64,000 nt of DNA from contig MU271145.1 in NCBI GenBank assembly GCA_021432605.1, positions 1,736,001 through 1,800,000 on the forward strand, written 5' to 3'. This DNA comes from Coniochaeta sp. PMI_546. Its lineage: Eukaryota > Ascomycota > Sordariomycetes > Coniochaetales > Coniochaetaceae. Each line of letters starts with the position of its first letter. The first letter of the stretch is position 1. Under the pieces are notes generated by a model, which was not told the origin of the DNA, did not search any database, and worked only from the letters and a program-made list of their open reading frames with translations. The position numbers and the translations under genes are program-made. Shown piece after piece: positions 1-10,900 of this stretch.

Positions 1-1213
1 CAACGTCAAGACTACGTATTACCCGGACCGGACGCTGCGGGAGCGTCTTGGCAGCTCTCGGCGGTCGACCACGAGGGAGGGTTGCTCTCTCGTCCTTGTG
101 GTGGTTGCCGGGGCTTCATTTGCGACCGCGGCTTGCTCATGGCTCTTGTTTTGGGACCCGGGCTGGCCATGGCATGATGACACGAAGCTATCACCACGTC
201 CGTAAGGATGACGCGCTGTTTCAATGGGTGGGTTGTGGCATCACTGTGATGTGTGGGCTGATCGTCGACCCAAGGTTACACATGAGGAATAATGCTGGAA
301 CGGAGTTGAATCCCACACCCAAGGTGTCGGTGTCGATGTCGCATCCGTGTGTTGTCACGGTCCCGAGGTTGTGAAAGAAGAACTTGGGGACCCCATTGTT
401 GATGGCATGGCAGTTTGGTGCTGGGGACAGAGCAAGACAATCGTTCATTGCTTATTGCATTGTCATGAGCATCATTTGGACCATTTGGGAATCCAATCAT
501 TTGGACCATTGGGGAATCCAAATGTTGCCCAAGTCTCTGTCTACGCCTCCTTGAACCCTTCGACACTTGAGACTCAACGTTCAATGTCGAAGACCCATCA
601 GGTGCCTGTGAAAGGACGCCGTTTCTCCATTGGACGAGGGCGTTTTCAGGTCCCTATCAGCGTCGCAAGGTCTGAAGAACTCGATTCCCCAGGATTGAAT
701 GCTGGATATTCGCCTGTATATGGAAAGGGATCCAACTGCTTGTGGCACATACCGCGCCTCTAGCACATTGTCTGCGAATCTCGACGATAAAAGGGTCTAT
801 CTTTGAATGGAACTAGCTTTATTCCACACCTTACCATTGTCGAAATCTTTTCACTAATTCGTGGCAGGGCCTGTACGCTTTGACGAGTGACTCAAGAAAG
901 GGGTTCAGTCGACGAAGGATGGGATTGTCGTCTCGTCGGGAATGGCCTCACAGGGCAAGCTGCCTACAGGTCGTCCTGCCAGACCTATAAGTATTTGCCA
1001 ACGACCTCCGTTATGCTCTCGCCATCTGCCCATATCTTTCAACCATCTGCACTGATACGCACCGAGAAACAATAACATTCGTGTGTCTCTCGCCAGATTC
1101 ACGCGTCAGCAACTTCAGCTACGTACCACCCTATCAATTACACTCCACCTCCCCCATACAACCGAACCTAGCCTTTATCTCGCCTACTTCTTCAGCCACC
1201 CCCCTGACCCTTC
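1..1213. other. Intergenic stretch and leader of the 2EXR gene
   Basis: No convincing gene is seen here. Open frames on both strands are short, overlap each other and look like no family I know. A 25-bp tandem duplication lies at 471-520. From about 1100 the plus strand becomes rich in C and T with short adenine patches, typical of a fungal 5' leader, and leads into the start codon at 1214. Confidence 0.5.
471..520. repeat. Two-copy 25-bp tandem repeat
   Basis: Two adjacent 25-base units (471-495 and 496-520) are identical except for one base, a T in the first copy where the second has G at unit position 16. Each unit begins ATCATTTGGACCATT or the same with that change nearby. It is non-coding as far as can be seen and looks like a recent local duplication. 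Confidence 0.85.
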
Positions 1214-2746
1214 ATGATGTCGCTTTCCGGTGCGTCTTTCCGGTTTAGAGCACTCCCCTCAGAGTTGCAGGACAAGATCTGGGAGTTCGCACTTGGTATA
1301 GACGGACCCCCGATCATGCAGTGTGTGGAGGTAGACTTCTTGAATCTATCAGGGGCGCATACGCCAACTGCCTACACACCGACGGCCCGCCTCGGTGGGA
1401 GCGGCACGGCGAATGCGTCGCAGTACCTGGCCGTGCGGGACGTCACGCAAGCCAACAAGCAAGCCCGTGACGCGATTGAGCGTCTTCAGTGTCTCCTGCG
1501 GCTGGAGACGCCGAGCAACATTGTAGAGCTGAGGGTCAAGGGCCGTGACACGCCGCCCGAAGCCGAAAAGGTGTCTATCTGGCTGAACACCACCCGAGAT
1601 GTTTTGTGCCTCCAGGCATCGAGCATAGTGGATCGTGATTTAGGGAATCAGGCTCCCGAAATGACTAACTTGTGGTTCTCTCGATCGGGTCCGTACTGGT
1701 TTCAGCATGACTTCTTCCAGCCCCTCCCCTTCTTCGGACTTGATCGGTTCGAGCGGGTGGCTATTGACTGGCACTGCGAAGTTGCTCGACGCGCCATTCG
1801 TCACCACTGTTGGACACGCGCCTGCAACATGCTTCAGACGGCCTACATGATTCAAATTTACTTGAACAAGGGCGAAGAACGCGAGTACTGCTCTGTATGC
1901 TTTATACAACGCCTCAACAAGGGCAACAGTCCCACGGTGGAAGATGCTGACGTGCTGTTAACTCGCATGGCATTCGATCTCGAGCGGGGCATCGAAGAAG
2001 AACAAGAGCTGTTGGGACCAGATGAACAAGGGACCTTCGTTTGCAAATCCTGTCAGGCGGTCACCGCTTGCGGGGAGGGCAGGGTGGCTCATGAGATGGC
2101 TCGCAGGGCGCCTGATTGGAAGCCTGTATGCCGCGATTGGCATGAACCGATCATCGTCTCAGACATGGACACTCTCTTCATGGGCCGGCTGCCATCATTA
2201 AAGACCTTCTACATCATCGACACCAAGGTAAAGTTGAGGCCTGGCAAGACGCTTACCCTGCCCTGCGAACAGTTTAAGGGCCGCAGCTGCAAGTTCGTCG
2301 AGGTGAATACACGAGACGATGCATGGGATCTCAACCCTGAAGTCTGGCCGTCGTCTCACGACGAAAACAGCCCCAGGCCGTTTCACTCGTTTGCCTTCGC
2401 CGATGAACTGCAAAAGATCGCGTGGGACTATGCATGCCGCCAGTTCACAAAGGCACGCATGGACGAGCAGAAGGCCAACGGCGAATGGAACTCCGACGAC
2501 GACGACTCCGACGACGAATTTTTTGACAACGTTGGTAACGACGACCACGTCGCCCCTGTCCTGGAAAATGGGGCCGGTACGGCCGTCGAGAACCTACGAT
2601 TGAATCGCCGGCTACCAGTGCAGCACTACCAGCTGTATGTGCGTGCCGCGTACCCAACTATGGGTAGGAATCCGTCTCTTCTGCCTTCGTGGCCGGACTC
2701 GCTGCTGCCGGTGAAGGTCAAGGTTATGGCGCGCATCGATGACTGA
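1214..2746 (+). CDS. 2EXR domain-containing protein
   Basis: This single-exon gene encodes 510 residues. Residues about 8-26 (FRFRALPSELQDKIWEFAL) match the 2EXR motif, an F-box-like module found in large lineage-specific families of filamentous ascomycetes; its function is generally unknown. Two ATG codons lie back to back at 1214 and 1217 and either could be used. Two CxxC pairs, C226/C229 and C277/C280, are spaced like a possible zinc site, which is not a defining part of 2EXR proteins. An acidic Asp/Ser run sits near residues 425-435. The gene converges on the lectin gene. Family assignment is firm; the biological role is not known. Confidence 0.85.
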   Translation: MMSLSGASFRFRALPSELQDKIWEFALGIDGPPIMQCVEVDFLNLSGAHTPTAYTPTARLGGSGTANASQYLAVRDVTQANKQARDAIERLQCLLRLETPSNIVELRVKGRDTPPEAEKVSIWLNTTRDVLCLQASSIVDRDLGNQAPEMTNLWFSRSGPYWFQHDFFQPLPFFGLDRFERVAIDWHCEVARRAIRHHCWTRACNMLQTAYMIQIYLNKGEEREYCSVCFIQRLNKGNSPTVEDADVLLTRMAFDLERGIEEEQELLGPDEQGTFVCKSCQAVTACGEGRVAHEMARRAPDWKPVCRDWHEPIIVSDMDTLFMGRLPSLKTFYIIDTKVKLRPGKTLTLPCEQFKGRSCKFVEVNTRDDAWDLNPEVWPSSHDENSPRPFHSFAFADELQKIAWDYACRQFTKARMDEQKANGEWNSDDDDSDDEFFDNVGNDDHVAPVLENGAGTAVENLRLNRRLPVQHYQLYVRAAYPTMGRNPSLLPSWPDSLLPVKVKVMARIDD

Positions 2747-3606
2747 GAGAAGCAGCCTCGCTCCCATCGCATCAAGAGTGGGTCGAGTGTCTCTTACGTC
2801 TGAAGTAAAAGAGTGAGAAGCCAAGTGTCTCTTACATCCCGGGCAGTCGAGTAAGTTCTAGACTTAGACAAAAGGCATAGACAAGGGTATGGGAGTTCGA
2901 TTTTGCGATTGCTTCTTGGAGTTATGGGAATAGACAAAAGATATACAACCAAATAAAAAGAAGGGAAACAAGTTGAAAATGCCTAACATTGTGCTTCGAA
3001 CCCGGTCCTTGCTGCAGAACCCTGAATGCGTGACACTTTGCGGCTAGAATACCATGGGTCTTCCCTCGCGGGAGATGATCGTGACCTCCTGCTCGCCAGT
3101 GAATGTCTAGGCCAGCAGTAGGTATCTCGTCCATCAACGGCACCCTCTATGAGAGTGACACCCTTGACCCCTGCCCGACCAAATGAGAGTAGAACATTCT
3201 TCTCGTCGTGGCCATACCATATACAGCCCGTCATATTCTTCGCAACTTCCACGCTCGCTATGGCTACAGGGCATATCATATCAGCATAACTCAAGGAACG
3301 GTAGTCCACACATCAAATCGTAGAATCGCCAAGCAATAAACAGAAGAAAATTCGCATGAGCAAGTATGGACGCCCGAATCCCCGGGACGAGGACTAATGG
3401 TTCTTACTTATACACACTCTCTCGACCCTTGATACGCCTTGAACAGCCGCGAAAAAAAAATAAGCCCCGAGAAGACAATGGAGACGTGTCATCAGTAAGC
3501 ATGCTCATCGAGGCACTTTTTTTCCTCCTGTAGATATCTTCTTATGTACCCTGTCCCACCGCGGACGCCCCTCACTCTCTCACCCTAGCAACTCTGGCCC
3601 CCGAAT
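2747..3606. other. Convergent intergenic region (2EXR and lectin 3' ends)
   Basis: This stretch holds the 3' untranslated regions of two converging genes. An 11-bp direct repeat (GTGTCTCTTAC) occurs at 2787-2797 and 2825-2835. A 108-codon minus-strand frame at 2983-3309 has no recognisable domain and lies where the lectin 3' UTR should be, so I do not call it a gene. Confidence 0.5.
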
Positions 3607-4773
3607 TCAAAATCGGTGACTCCTCTTGTTATTCGTCCTCCACGCGGTGTACCCCACATAGCCGCCTCCGATGACGAGGAAGAAGAGGATGGTCTTGACA
3701 AAGAACCACGTCCAGCTGCCGCCGCTCTTGGGCTTCTGGGCCTTCCGCCCGGCACCCCTGCCGCTACCGGGAGTCGCCTTGGCGGTCGGCTGCGTGGTGT
3801 ACAGGTTCTTGGCGCTGACGGCGATGATGTCGTGGTTGTCGCTCAGCTCGCCCGTCTCGGCCGTGAAGCCGAGGTAGGCCACCTGGGGCACCGTGGGCGG
3901 CTCGTTGGTCTCGAAGCACAGCGTCCACTCGCCCTCGCTCTTGTACTGGAGCTCGAGCTTGAGGTACTTGTCCTGGAAGTACGTCAGGCGGAACTTGGTC
4001 GGGACGCTGGCGTGGCGGATCCCCCTGGCCGAGCACCCGGCGAACTCCGTCTCCTTCCCGTCCGTCTCCTTGTCGTACGACGTCTTGCCGTCGCCCACCA
4101 TGGCCATGACGAAGGGGAACACCACGCCCGGCCGGTTGTTCTTGTACGTGTCGAAGAAGATGCCGAGGCCCTCGAACCTGTCCGCGCCGCCGAACACGGG
4201 GCCCGTCTTGGCGCGGTCCTTGGTGAGCCACATGGCGAAGCCGTCGCCGTAGAGCTGGTTCTTGCCGTGGATCTTGAACTCGACCTCGATCTCCCAGTTG
4301 GTGGCGGTCAGGGGCACCCGCGACCATAGCCAGCCTGTTTGTGACGGTCGGTCGGATGTCAGGCGGATGTACCTGGATGTCCTCCGTCAGCAATCGTTGC
4401 TCATTCTGCCTCGCCGCTGTGATGGCGCGTTAAGGGGCTGACTGACTGGTCTGTCCTGATAACCGCGTCTCCTCCGAAATCATACCACCTGCTTTGCATG
4501 TCCGAGTCGAGGTAAGGCTATGATTGAGCGTCTAGTTAGCTGCGTGAAACTCGGCGGTTTGGTCGGGGTAGTTAGTTGCCCACCTGGACAAGCGTGTGCG
4601 TCCGCAACTGCGACGATCGGTTAGCTAGACTTGTCTCAAAATCAAGCAACAACCAGCACAAGGTTTCAACCTACGCCTATACTCTTGACTGTACCATCCT
4701 CGTCCGTAGCAATGGCCGCCCAAGCAGCAGTGGCCAGCCACAGGGCCGCCGACAGTGACGATGTCAGCCACAT
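3607..4773 (-). CDS. L-type lectin, ERGIC-53/VIP36/Emp47-like cargo receptor
   Basis: Four exons (4773-4675, 4607-4584, 4517-4447, 4372-3607) encode 319 residues. Introns are 67, 66 and 74 nt; the first two contain GCTAAC branch points. Residues 1-20 form a signal peptide (MWLTSSLSAALWLATAAWAA). The lectin fold follows, with YGDGFAMWLT and the metal-site-like region GLGIFFDTYKNN, then a Gly/Lys linker. A single membrane span lies at about 285-309, followed by a short basic tail ending KRSHRF. Family members bind high-mannose N-glycans and carry glycoproteins between ER and Golgi. The tail lacks a classical KKXX or FF export signal, so exact sorting is unclear. Exon 2 encodes only eight residues (LRTHTLVQ) but is supported by frame and family alignment. 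The promoter is shared head to head with TIM13. Confidence 0.9.
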
Positions 4774-5278
4774 CGTGTCCCCCACTCAGTCAGACTTTAC
4801 GGTGTTTAAGGAAGAATAGAACAGCCAGAAAAGACAAATGAACAGAATTAAAGGAAACAGGTCAAGTAGAGATCGGGCAAGTTGGTGCGTCGTGCGGGCG
4901 ACACAAGCACGAGAAGGAAGGAAAACGGAAAGGGGAGAAGGTGCGACGGTGAGAACTTCCTTGTGTCGTCTGAGTGTCTTCTTGCCTTAACCGTTTAGCT
5001 GGCCTTTTAACCCGTGCCACTTCTTCAGAAGTACCTTAACAAATCCGGGGTCGATTCCAGCTGCCTGAGCCGAGCTACCCCTGTCACACTGTCACAAGGG
5101 CCCCACTTGACCCATCCGAGATGTGGATTCCAGCCTCAGTCAAGCCACAACTTTAAATCTTTTGGTTGCAGAACCGACATCATCATTTATCAGCCTCGTC
5201 TCCCAAAAATCATTGACGACGACTTGTCAAAACTACGAATTCTCTCTATTCTCGATCCTCGCTCTCACATTGCCAACC
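4774..5278. promoter_or_regulatory. Divergent promoter between lectin gene and TIM13
   Basis: The 505 bp between the two divergent start codons must hold the 5' leaders and promoters of both genes. The TIM13 side becomes C/T-rich just before its ATG. I could not identify a specific factor site with confidence. Confidence 0.5.
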
Positions 5279-5612
5279 ATGTCGTCCTCAGAATCCGTCA
5301 AGCAGGCGCTCATCAAGCAGATTCTCCTCGAGTCAAACACTGCCAACGCGCGGCAACTCATCGAGGTTGGTTCTTTCCTTTTCCTCAAGCACCCGGGACA
5401 AGAACACGGCTTACCTTTTGCTTCTTCAGAAAATGAACGAGAACTGCTTCGAGAAGTGCGTTCCCAAGCCCGGCAGCTCCATCTCCAGCAGCGAGCAGAC
5501 CTGCATAACGCAGTGCACGGAGAAGTACATGGCGGCGTGGAACCAGGTTCACCAGGCCTACATGGCGCGGATACGGCAGGAGGTCGGCAACAACAGCTTC
5601 TCCACGGTATAA
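5279..5612 (+). CDS. TIM13: Mitochondrial intermembrane-space chaperone Tim13
   Basis: Two exons (5279-5365 and 5430-5612, with a 64-nt intron) encode an 89-residue small Tim protein. The twin CX3C signature is complete: C35-C39 and C54-C58, separated by 14 residues. These cysteines form the two disulphides that staple the helical hairpin. In the family, Tim13 pairs with Tim8 as a hexamer in the intermembrane space and guides hydrophobic precursors such as Tim23 and beta-barrel proteins. There is no cleavable presequence, as expected for a Mia40 substrate. The start at 5279 gives the usual length. The gene converges on the NSRP1-like gene about 280 bp downstream. Confidence 0.95.
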
Positions 5613-5895
5613 GAGGCTCCGAAGCCGCAGCATTGCTGTGTCATATTCAATAAGGGATACGGATCGGATGGGTTCATTTTGGAGGCGTGACCGGCCATCC
5701 GGATGGGTCTTAAAAACGGCAACAGAGGAGAGCTTTGCGCTCTGTATAATAGAGAGCCGGCACTGTATAATTAGACAGGTGTCACATGTATGATAGACGG
5801 AAACATACGACCAGACATGGTGGTCATGGTTCATCGGTGTATTTCTGGGACCCACAGCATAGTGTCATCCATCCGGGTATCAAACTCATCTCATA

Positions 5896-7233
5896 TCATG
5901 GCCCTTCCGCCGTACCATTCTTCTTAGCTTCTTCCGCCGCCCTCTTGCGCGCGAGGTACCTCTCCCTCGCGCTCGAGATATCAGCCTCTGTCTTGCGACT
6001 TTTGGCAACCAACTCAATCTTCTTCTTTTCCTCCTCCTCCTCCTCTCGCGCGCGCTTCAAGCTCTCCTCCAGCTGCGCCTCGAGCATGCGCGTCTGCCGC
6101 TCTCTCATGGCCTGCTTGCCACCCACATACACCCCTCCCTTGCTCTGTTGCTGCTCTGCCTGCCCGGCCGCAAGCCGACTCTTCTCCCTCAGAGCCTCGG
6201 CCTTCTTCTTGGCTTTGACGTTGAGACCGCCCTGTAGCAGCTCTCTCTTGTCGACGATCTGACCGTCCTCATTGATGGTGATTTTCTTCCCCTTCTGAAG
6301 CAGCTCTCTCGCCAGCTCCTCCTCGGTCTTTGATTCCTCATCGCCCTGTCTATCTTCCCCTCCCTCCTTCTGCCCCTCACCCCCCTGTTTCTTCCTCTGC
6401 AACGTCTCCTCAACAGCCTTAAGCACCTCCTCATGATCCCTCTCCCCCCGATCAAGCATATCCTTATACCACCCCGTCATCCCCTTCCCCTTATTCTTCC
6501 GCCTCTCCTCCTCCTCCCGCACCCTCTCCTCCGCCTCCAGCCTCCTCACCTCCTCCTGCTGCCTGCGGTACGCCTCCGTGACAAACTTCTCCTTGTCCCT
6601 AAACTCCTCCCCCTCCGCCTCCCGCTCCCGCGCCAGCCTCTTCTCCTCAGCCACCAGCCTGTCCCGCTCCCGCACCGCCGCCGCCGAGAGCACGGAGGCC
6701 ATGTACCGCGGCCGCGACCTCTCCTCCTCCTCCGCCGCCTTGGCCGCCTCCTTCTTCCTCTGGCCGGCCGCCTTCAGCGAGTCGTACACCTCGTCGTAGT
6801 CGTAGATGGTCGGGTCCAGGCTGGCGGCCGCCTCGGCGTGTTTGCGGGAGGACAGGGCGCTGGATAGATCCCCGAACTGGGCGTGCGGTGGTTCGGACCC
6901 GGCTCCGGCGGGGGAGGGTTTGGGCGGCGGCGGTGGCGGTGCGGCAGTGAGTTTGGATTTTGGCTTCTTGGTCGGTGATGGCGGTTCGGCGGGCGCATTG
7001 GTTGCGGAAAGGGCGTCTAGTTCGGTGATGGCAACTTCTTGTACTGGGGCCGTAAGGGACTCTTTGCCTTTCGCGCTCTTGCTTTTTGGTGCCGCGACGG
7101 CGAATGGTGCCGCGACGTCGTCGTCATCGTCGTCTCCGAAGGTGGCGGGTTTCCGCTTGGCGGGCGCTGGTTTTGAAAGTCCCTTCTTCAGAGACAGGCC
7201 GAAGGATAGCCCCGGTTTGCTCGGTTTGTTCAT
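5896..7233 (-). CDS. NSRP1-like nuclear speckle splicing regulatory protein
   Basis: This uninterrupted frame encodes 445 residues from the ATG at 7233, which has a good context (CACAATGAAC); further upstream the frame is open but has no ATG. The N-terminal 135 residues are low complexity, with an acidic run after residue 33 and a proline run near 99-104. Residues about 138-275 match the NSRP1 N-terminal (DUF2040) domain: YDYDEVYDSLK, a highly charged coiled coil with EGEEFRDKEKFVTEAYRRQ, then GWYKDML. The C-terminal part is mostly Lys/Glu/Arg coiled coil. Animal NSRP1 acts in nuclear speckles on alternative splice-site choice; the fungal role is inferred. Its promoter is shared with TRM732 and contains a striking GATA palindrome. 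Confidence 0.85.
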   Translation of the reverse strand: MNKPSKPGLSFGLSLKKGLSKPAPAKRKPATFGDDDDDDVAAPFAVAAPKSKSAKGKESLTAPVQEVAITELDALSATNAPAEPPSPTKKPKSKLTAAPPPPPPKPSPAGAGSEPPHAQFGDLSSALSSRKHAEAAASLDPTIYDYDEVYDSLKAAGQRKKEAAKAAEEEERSRPRYMASVLSAAAVRERDRLVAEEKRLAREREAEGEEFRDKEKFVTEAYRRQQEEVRRLEAEERVREEEERRKNKGKGMTGWYKDMLDRGERDHEEVLKAVEETLQRKKQGGEGQKEGGEDRQGDEESKTEEELARELLQKGKKITINEDGQIVDKRELLQGGLNVKAKKKAEALREKSRLAAGQAEQQQSKGGVYVGGKQAMRERQTRMLEAQLEESLKRAREEEEEEKKKIELVAKSRKTEADISSARERYLARKRAAEEAKKNGTAEGP

Positions 7234-7966
7234 TGTGGAGGAGGTGTTGAGGTGCTGTCCGCGCAAAAGTGGCAAGTGATGGAGAGACTGGAGGGATGAA
7301 GTTGAGTCCAGCCACTTACAGGATACGTACTAGATTCTTATCGATAACTTATCGATAAGAGCTGTTCAAGTGTCTCCGGCGACGCTAAAATTGCAGTGAA
7401 ATGGTTAGAACTGCACTTAGAGGAAAGCCACGACCGGATATCGGCAAGACCTTCCATTAGGAATTGGAGGCATACTTTACGAGAGACTGCTCTAGCCAAC
7501 AGTTCGATCCAAGTTCAGCTCACGAAAGTAGAAAGACAAGTTGAAAGCATAGTGTAGGCACTCCTAGCAACCTGTCACTTTGAAGATCACAGCAGTTGAT
7601 GGCTCTGAATACGCACGCACACTGTGAACGGCGTTCCAATACCGCAGCTATAGAGACAAACCTACCCGGTCGTGAACACTGTGCGAGATCCACTTAAACT
7701 TTTTGCTTTGATTTTATGTGAAGCCTGTTAGACGTAGACATTGGGAGCACCTCACCATGCCATGCAACTAGGTTTACTTACTTTCCCTGAAGGCCTTTCA
7801 TAAATACTGTTCGTCGGTCGCTTGTCATTCACCTTCAACTATGTTTTAAACAAGTGGCTGTCTGATCTAGGACCTGGATAAGCCGGGGCGAATCTTTCTG
7901 CTTTAGACTCTGGGGGAAGCAATTTTTGCGTGTATGCAGACAAGCTACCACAAGAACTCCCTGAGG
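7234..7966. promoter_or_regulatory. Divergent promoter between NSRP1-like gene and TRM732
   Basis: This 733-bp head-to-head region separates the start codons of the two genes. Its notable content is the palindrome at 7337-7359, about 100 bp upstream of the NSRP1-like ATG and about 610 bp from the TRM732 ATG. No other ordered structure was seen. Confidence 0.55.
7337..7359. promoter_or_regulatory. Perfect 23-bp palindrome of GATA-factor sites
   Basis: The arms are CTTATCGATAA (7337-7347) and TTATCGATAAG (7349-7359), exact reverse complements around a single central C. Each TTATCGATAA core presents one HGATAR site (CGATAA) on each strand, so four overlapping GATA-factor motifs fall within 23 bp. 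Fungal GATA regulators (AreA/NIT2, SreA, light and nitrogen factors) bind HGATAR, and paired sites bind more strongly. The symmetry is directly visible; binding by any factor is inferred. Confidence 0.6.
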
Positions 7967-10900
7967 ATGGCAACAGAGACAACGAGCCAAAGCTCGGTGG
8001 TGCAGAGTTTTGACCCTGATGACTTTGCAAACGCCAGTACCATTGCCTCCTGGCTGGAGTCTCAACCGGAGAATGAAAAACTTCAGTGTGTGCAGATTTC
8101 CAGACCCTGATCATATTTATACACCGATTAACCCCAACATAGGACTGCTGAAGGCGTGTTCACCAAACTGCTTCAGAACGCGGCTCAGCCTCGAAAGTCA
8201 TCGAGTCAGGCCTGCGTAAAACTGTGTGGGTTCGTGCAGCTATGCGCAAAGTCGAGGCACGATGGCATCCGCCGATGGGCTTTCACTCAGAACACCTCTC
8301 TGCGACTCTTTGACTTCTATATCGAGTGGAATGAGCACGACCAGCACCGGTCCATGAGACTCGTCCTCGATGTGCTAACGACAACTTTTTCGCGAAACGC
8401 TGATTCGGAAGCCGGAAAGGCTATCAAGACGATCATCCTGGATACACTAGTCTCTATCATCACTCGACAGTCCACAAGGCCACTTGTCAAGTCTTCGCTG
8501 CATTGTGTGGTTCATTTCTTGAGCAAGCAAGCTGTGACGCTGGATGATCTGGCTGCTACATATAGGAGGGTTGACCAAGCAGTTCAAGACCTACCGCCGC
8601 TGGCATTATGGGAGTCTCTTGTATCTGTCATGTTCTCCTGGATGGATCTCCACTATGTCTGCCCTATTGCCGGGAAATTTATTGTCAATGTCTTCACCGG
8701 TCTGACGAACATGGCAGCTGATAATAGCCATCCAGAGCTCGACGGCTTCGGGGCTAGGACATGGCAAGAATGGATCCAAAACGGTCTACGCTCCGATATG
8801 CAGAGGCTAGAGAGTGTAAAGACTTACGTTCTCACACCACTGTTTTCCGCAGACAGACGCTCGTCCCTCGACTTCCTGAAGATCTACAACCAGCAGAGCC
8901 TAGAGTCTAAAGATGCCCTGCTGGGTGACTGGGCTCTCCTTCGGCTGGCGATCCTCGACGTGGGAAAGAAATCTGGCTTGGTTGATGAACCCGGTACGTT
9001 GACACATTTCATTGAATGGACTACCCCTAAACTAAGTGATGTGCAGGCGATACTCCCGTGACGCAGAAGGAGGCAGTTACTGTCCCTCTCCGGAGTGATG
9101 TATTGGAAAGCTTCCTGGTTCATCCGACCTATTCAGTTCGGTCAAGCGGACTGTCCCTCCTTGTATCCTCTGCAGCTACCACGAAGCCTATATCCGAAGC
9201 AACATTCAAACTCCTGCGGAGTCACCTTGCCGCATACTATGCCGACCATGATGCCAAGTTCCGAAACGAGACTCTGGCCATGACTAAAGATCTGATCAAT
9301 CGGGTCAAGTACGTTATTGCTGTTGCAAACCGAAGTCTTGCAAAGCTCGAGGCAAAGCCTCAACCGAAAACCAGCGAGGGACAGCCCATCAAGGCTATGG
9401 AGAAAAAGAAGAAACACCCCGAAAACTTGATAACTGATGCGGAAGAAGCCAAAGCGGTGCTAGACCGTCACACTTTGTTCCTGCAATGGTATATCGAGTT
9501 TCTCAAGGGCGAACTGATACCGACGTCGTCATATCAGCGGCACATTGCGGCTTTGAAAGCGTTCTCACCTGTCCTCAAACTCGGAAAACACGCGAGCGCC
9601 TCGGACGACGCACTCGATACCGACACGGCTCGGACAATATTCACTGATACCACCTGCACGCGCCTCCTTCTAGACCTGCTGATGGATCCTTTTGACGACG
9701 TCCGAGAAACGGCTATGGAAATCCTACTATGGGTCCCACAAGACATCATATCAGAAAGGCTGCCATGCAAGTACGACGACGGTAGAGACCAGACTGTTCT
9801 GGATACATTGCGGTTGTTCTGCACCCGGGCCACGAAGCTGGCAAGCCGAACCGGTCGGGCTGACCATGGTAACGGCGCAGCCCGTGCCCAGGGGCTCCTA
9901 TGCAGTTGGTTAAGTACCAGGGATGCGCAGATAAATCTCGTGTCGAGCTCTCTAGAAACGCTGGAGAGCAAACTGGCCAGGGCCAAGGGTGACCTAGGCC
10001 ATGCGGCTGTCAATGACTCGGTACATGGTGATTTCGCATCGCTGGGGTAGGCTGTCTCTCAACACTATAGATGCTTGAAGTCGCTGACATTTTTTGCAGA
10101 TATATCTGGCAGATCTTAGCAAATGCCGATGACAGCGACAATGCGGATCCCGAGCCATTCCGCCGACTTCAACGCAGGATTGTTAGATGCTGCGAGGAAG
10201 CATGGAACATTGTACAACATGTACTTTGCGACGACTCTCCGGAGGGTCATCTTCCAGAAGAAATGGAGGATATAGAAGGCTTGGATACCAAGGATCTGCT
10301 CAGTTACAGCTTCAGAGCTATCCATGAATCGAGGTATTGCACACAACATTCAGCTATTCTTCCGGCAGGAATAACTGACGACTTCTAGTAATGTCATGAA
10401 AATAAACGTCAACGGACTTAAGACTCGGGGGGCATCTTCGTCTCTATTGCCTCCGCTTGACGTTTTCAACGCCATTGGAGCGTTGACCTTCGACGAGCTG
10501 GCGAACCTGAGGCACCGTGGCGCTTTCACAACCGTATCCTCGACATTCACTGCGTGCTGTCAAGTAACCCAAGTTCTGCGGAGCGTCTTCCCTGATCTAC
10601 CTGAGTCAGAGAACCATCTTCGTCGTTGGTACGAGGTAAGTGACCATTGGAGGCTCAAGGTTCAAGAAGTTTTGTTGACAGTCTAAACAGGGAGCGGTGC
10701 ACTGCATTATGAACCAAGCTTCCACGACCCGACGATCAGCCGGCATACCTTCCTTGGTAATAGGTGTCCTGGCGGCCAATTCAGACTCCCCTTCTTTCAA
10801 CGAAGTCTTTCGAGATCTCGCCGAGATCGCGAAACGTCCAGCGAGGATAGCAGAAACGGACGGTTCCAATCTCCCCCAGGTGCATGCCCTCAACTGTCTA

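Noticed and set aside
2983-3309. 108-codon minus-strand frame downstream of the lectin gene
   Set aside because: It lies in the expected 3' UTR, has no recognised family, and no splice link to coding exons was found.
3616-4393. Long frames on both strands over the lectin gene
   Set aside because: They are other-frame readings of a GC-rich real exon; the rejected frames give repetitive Arg/Gly/Val-rich text and no domain.
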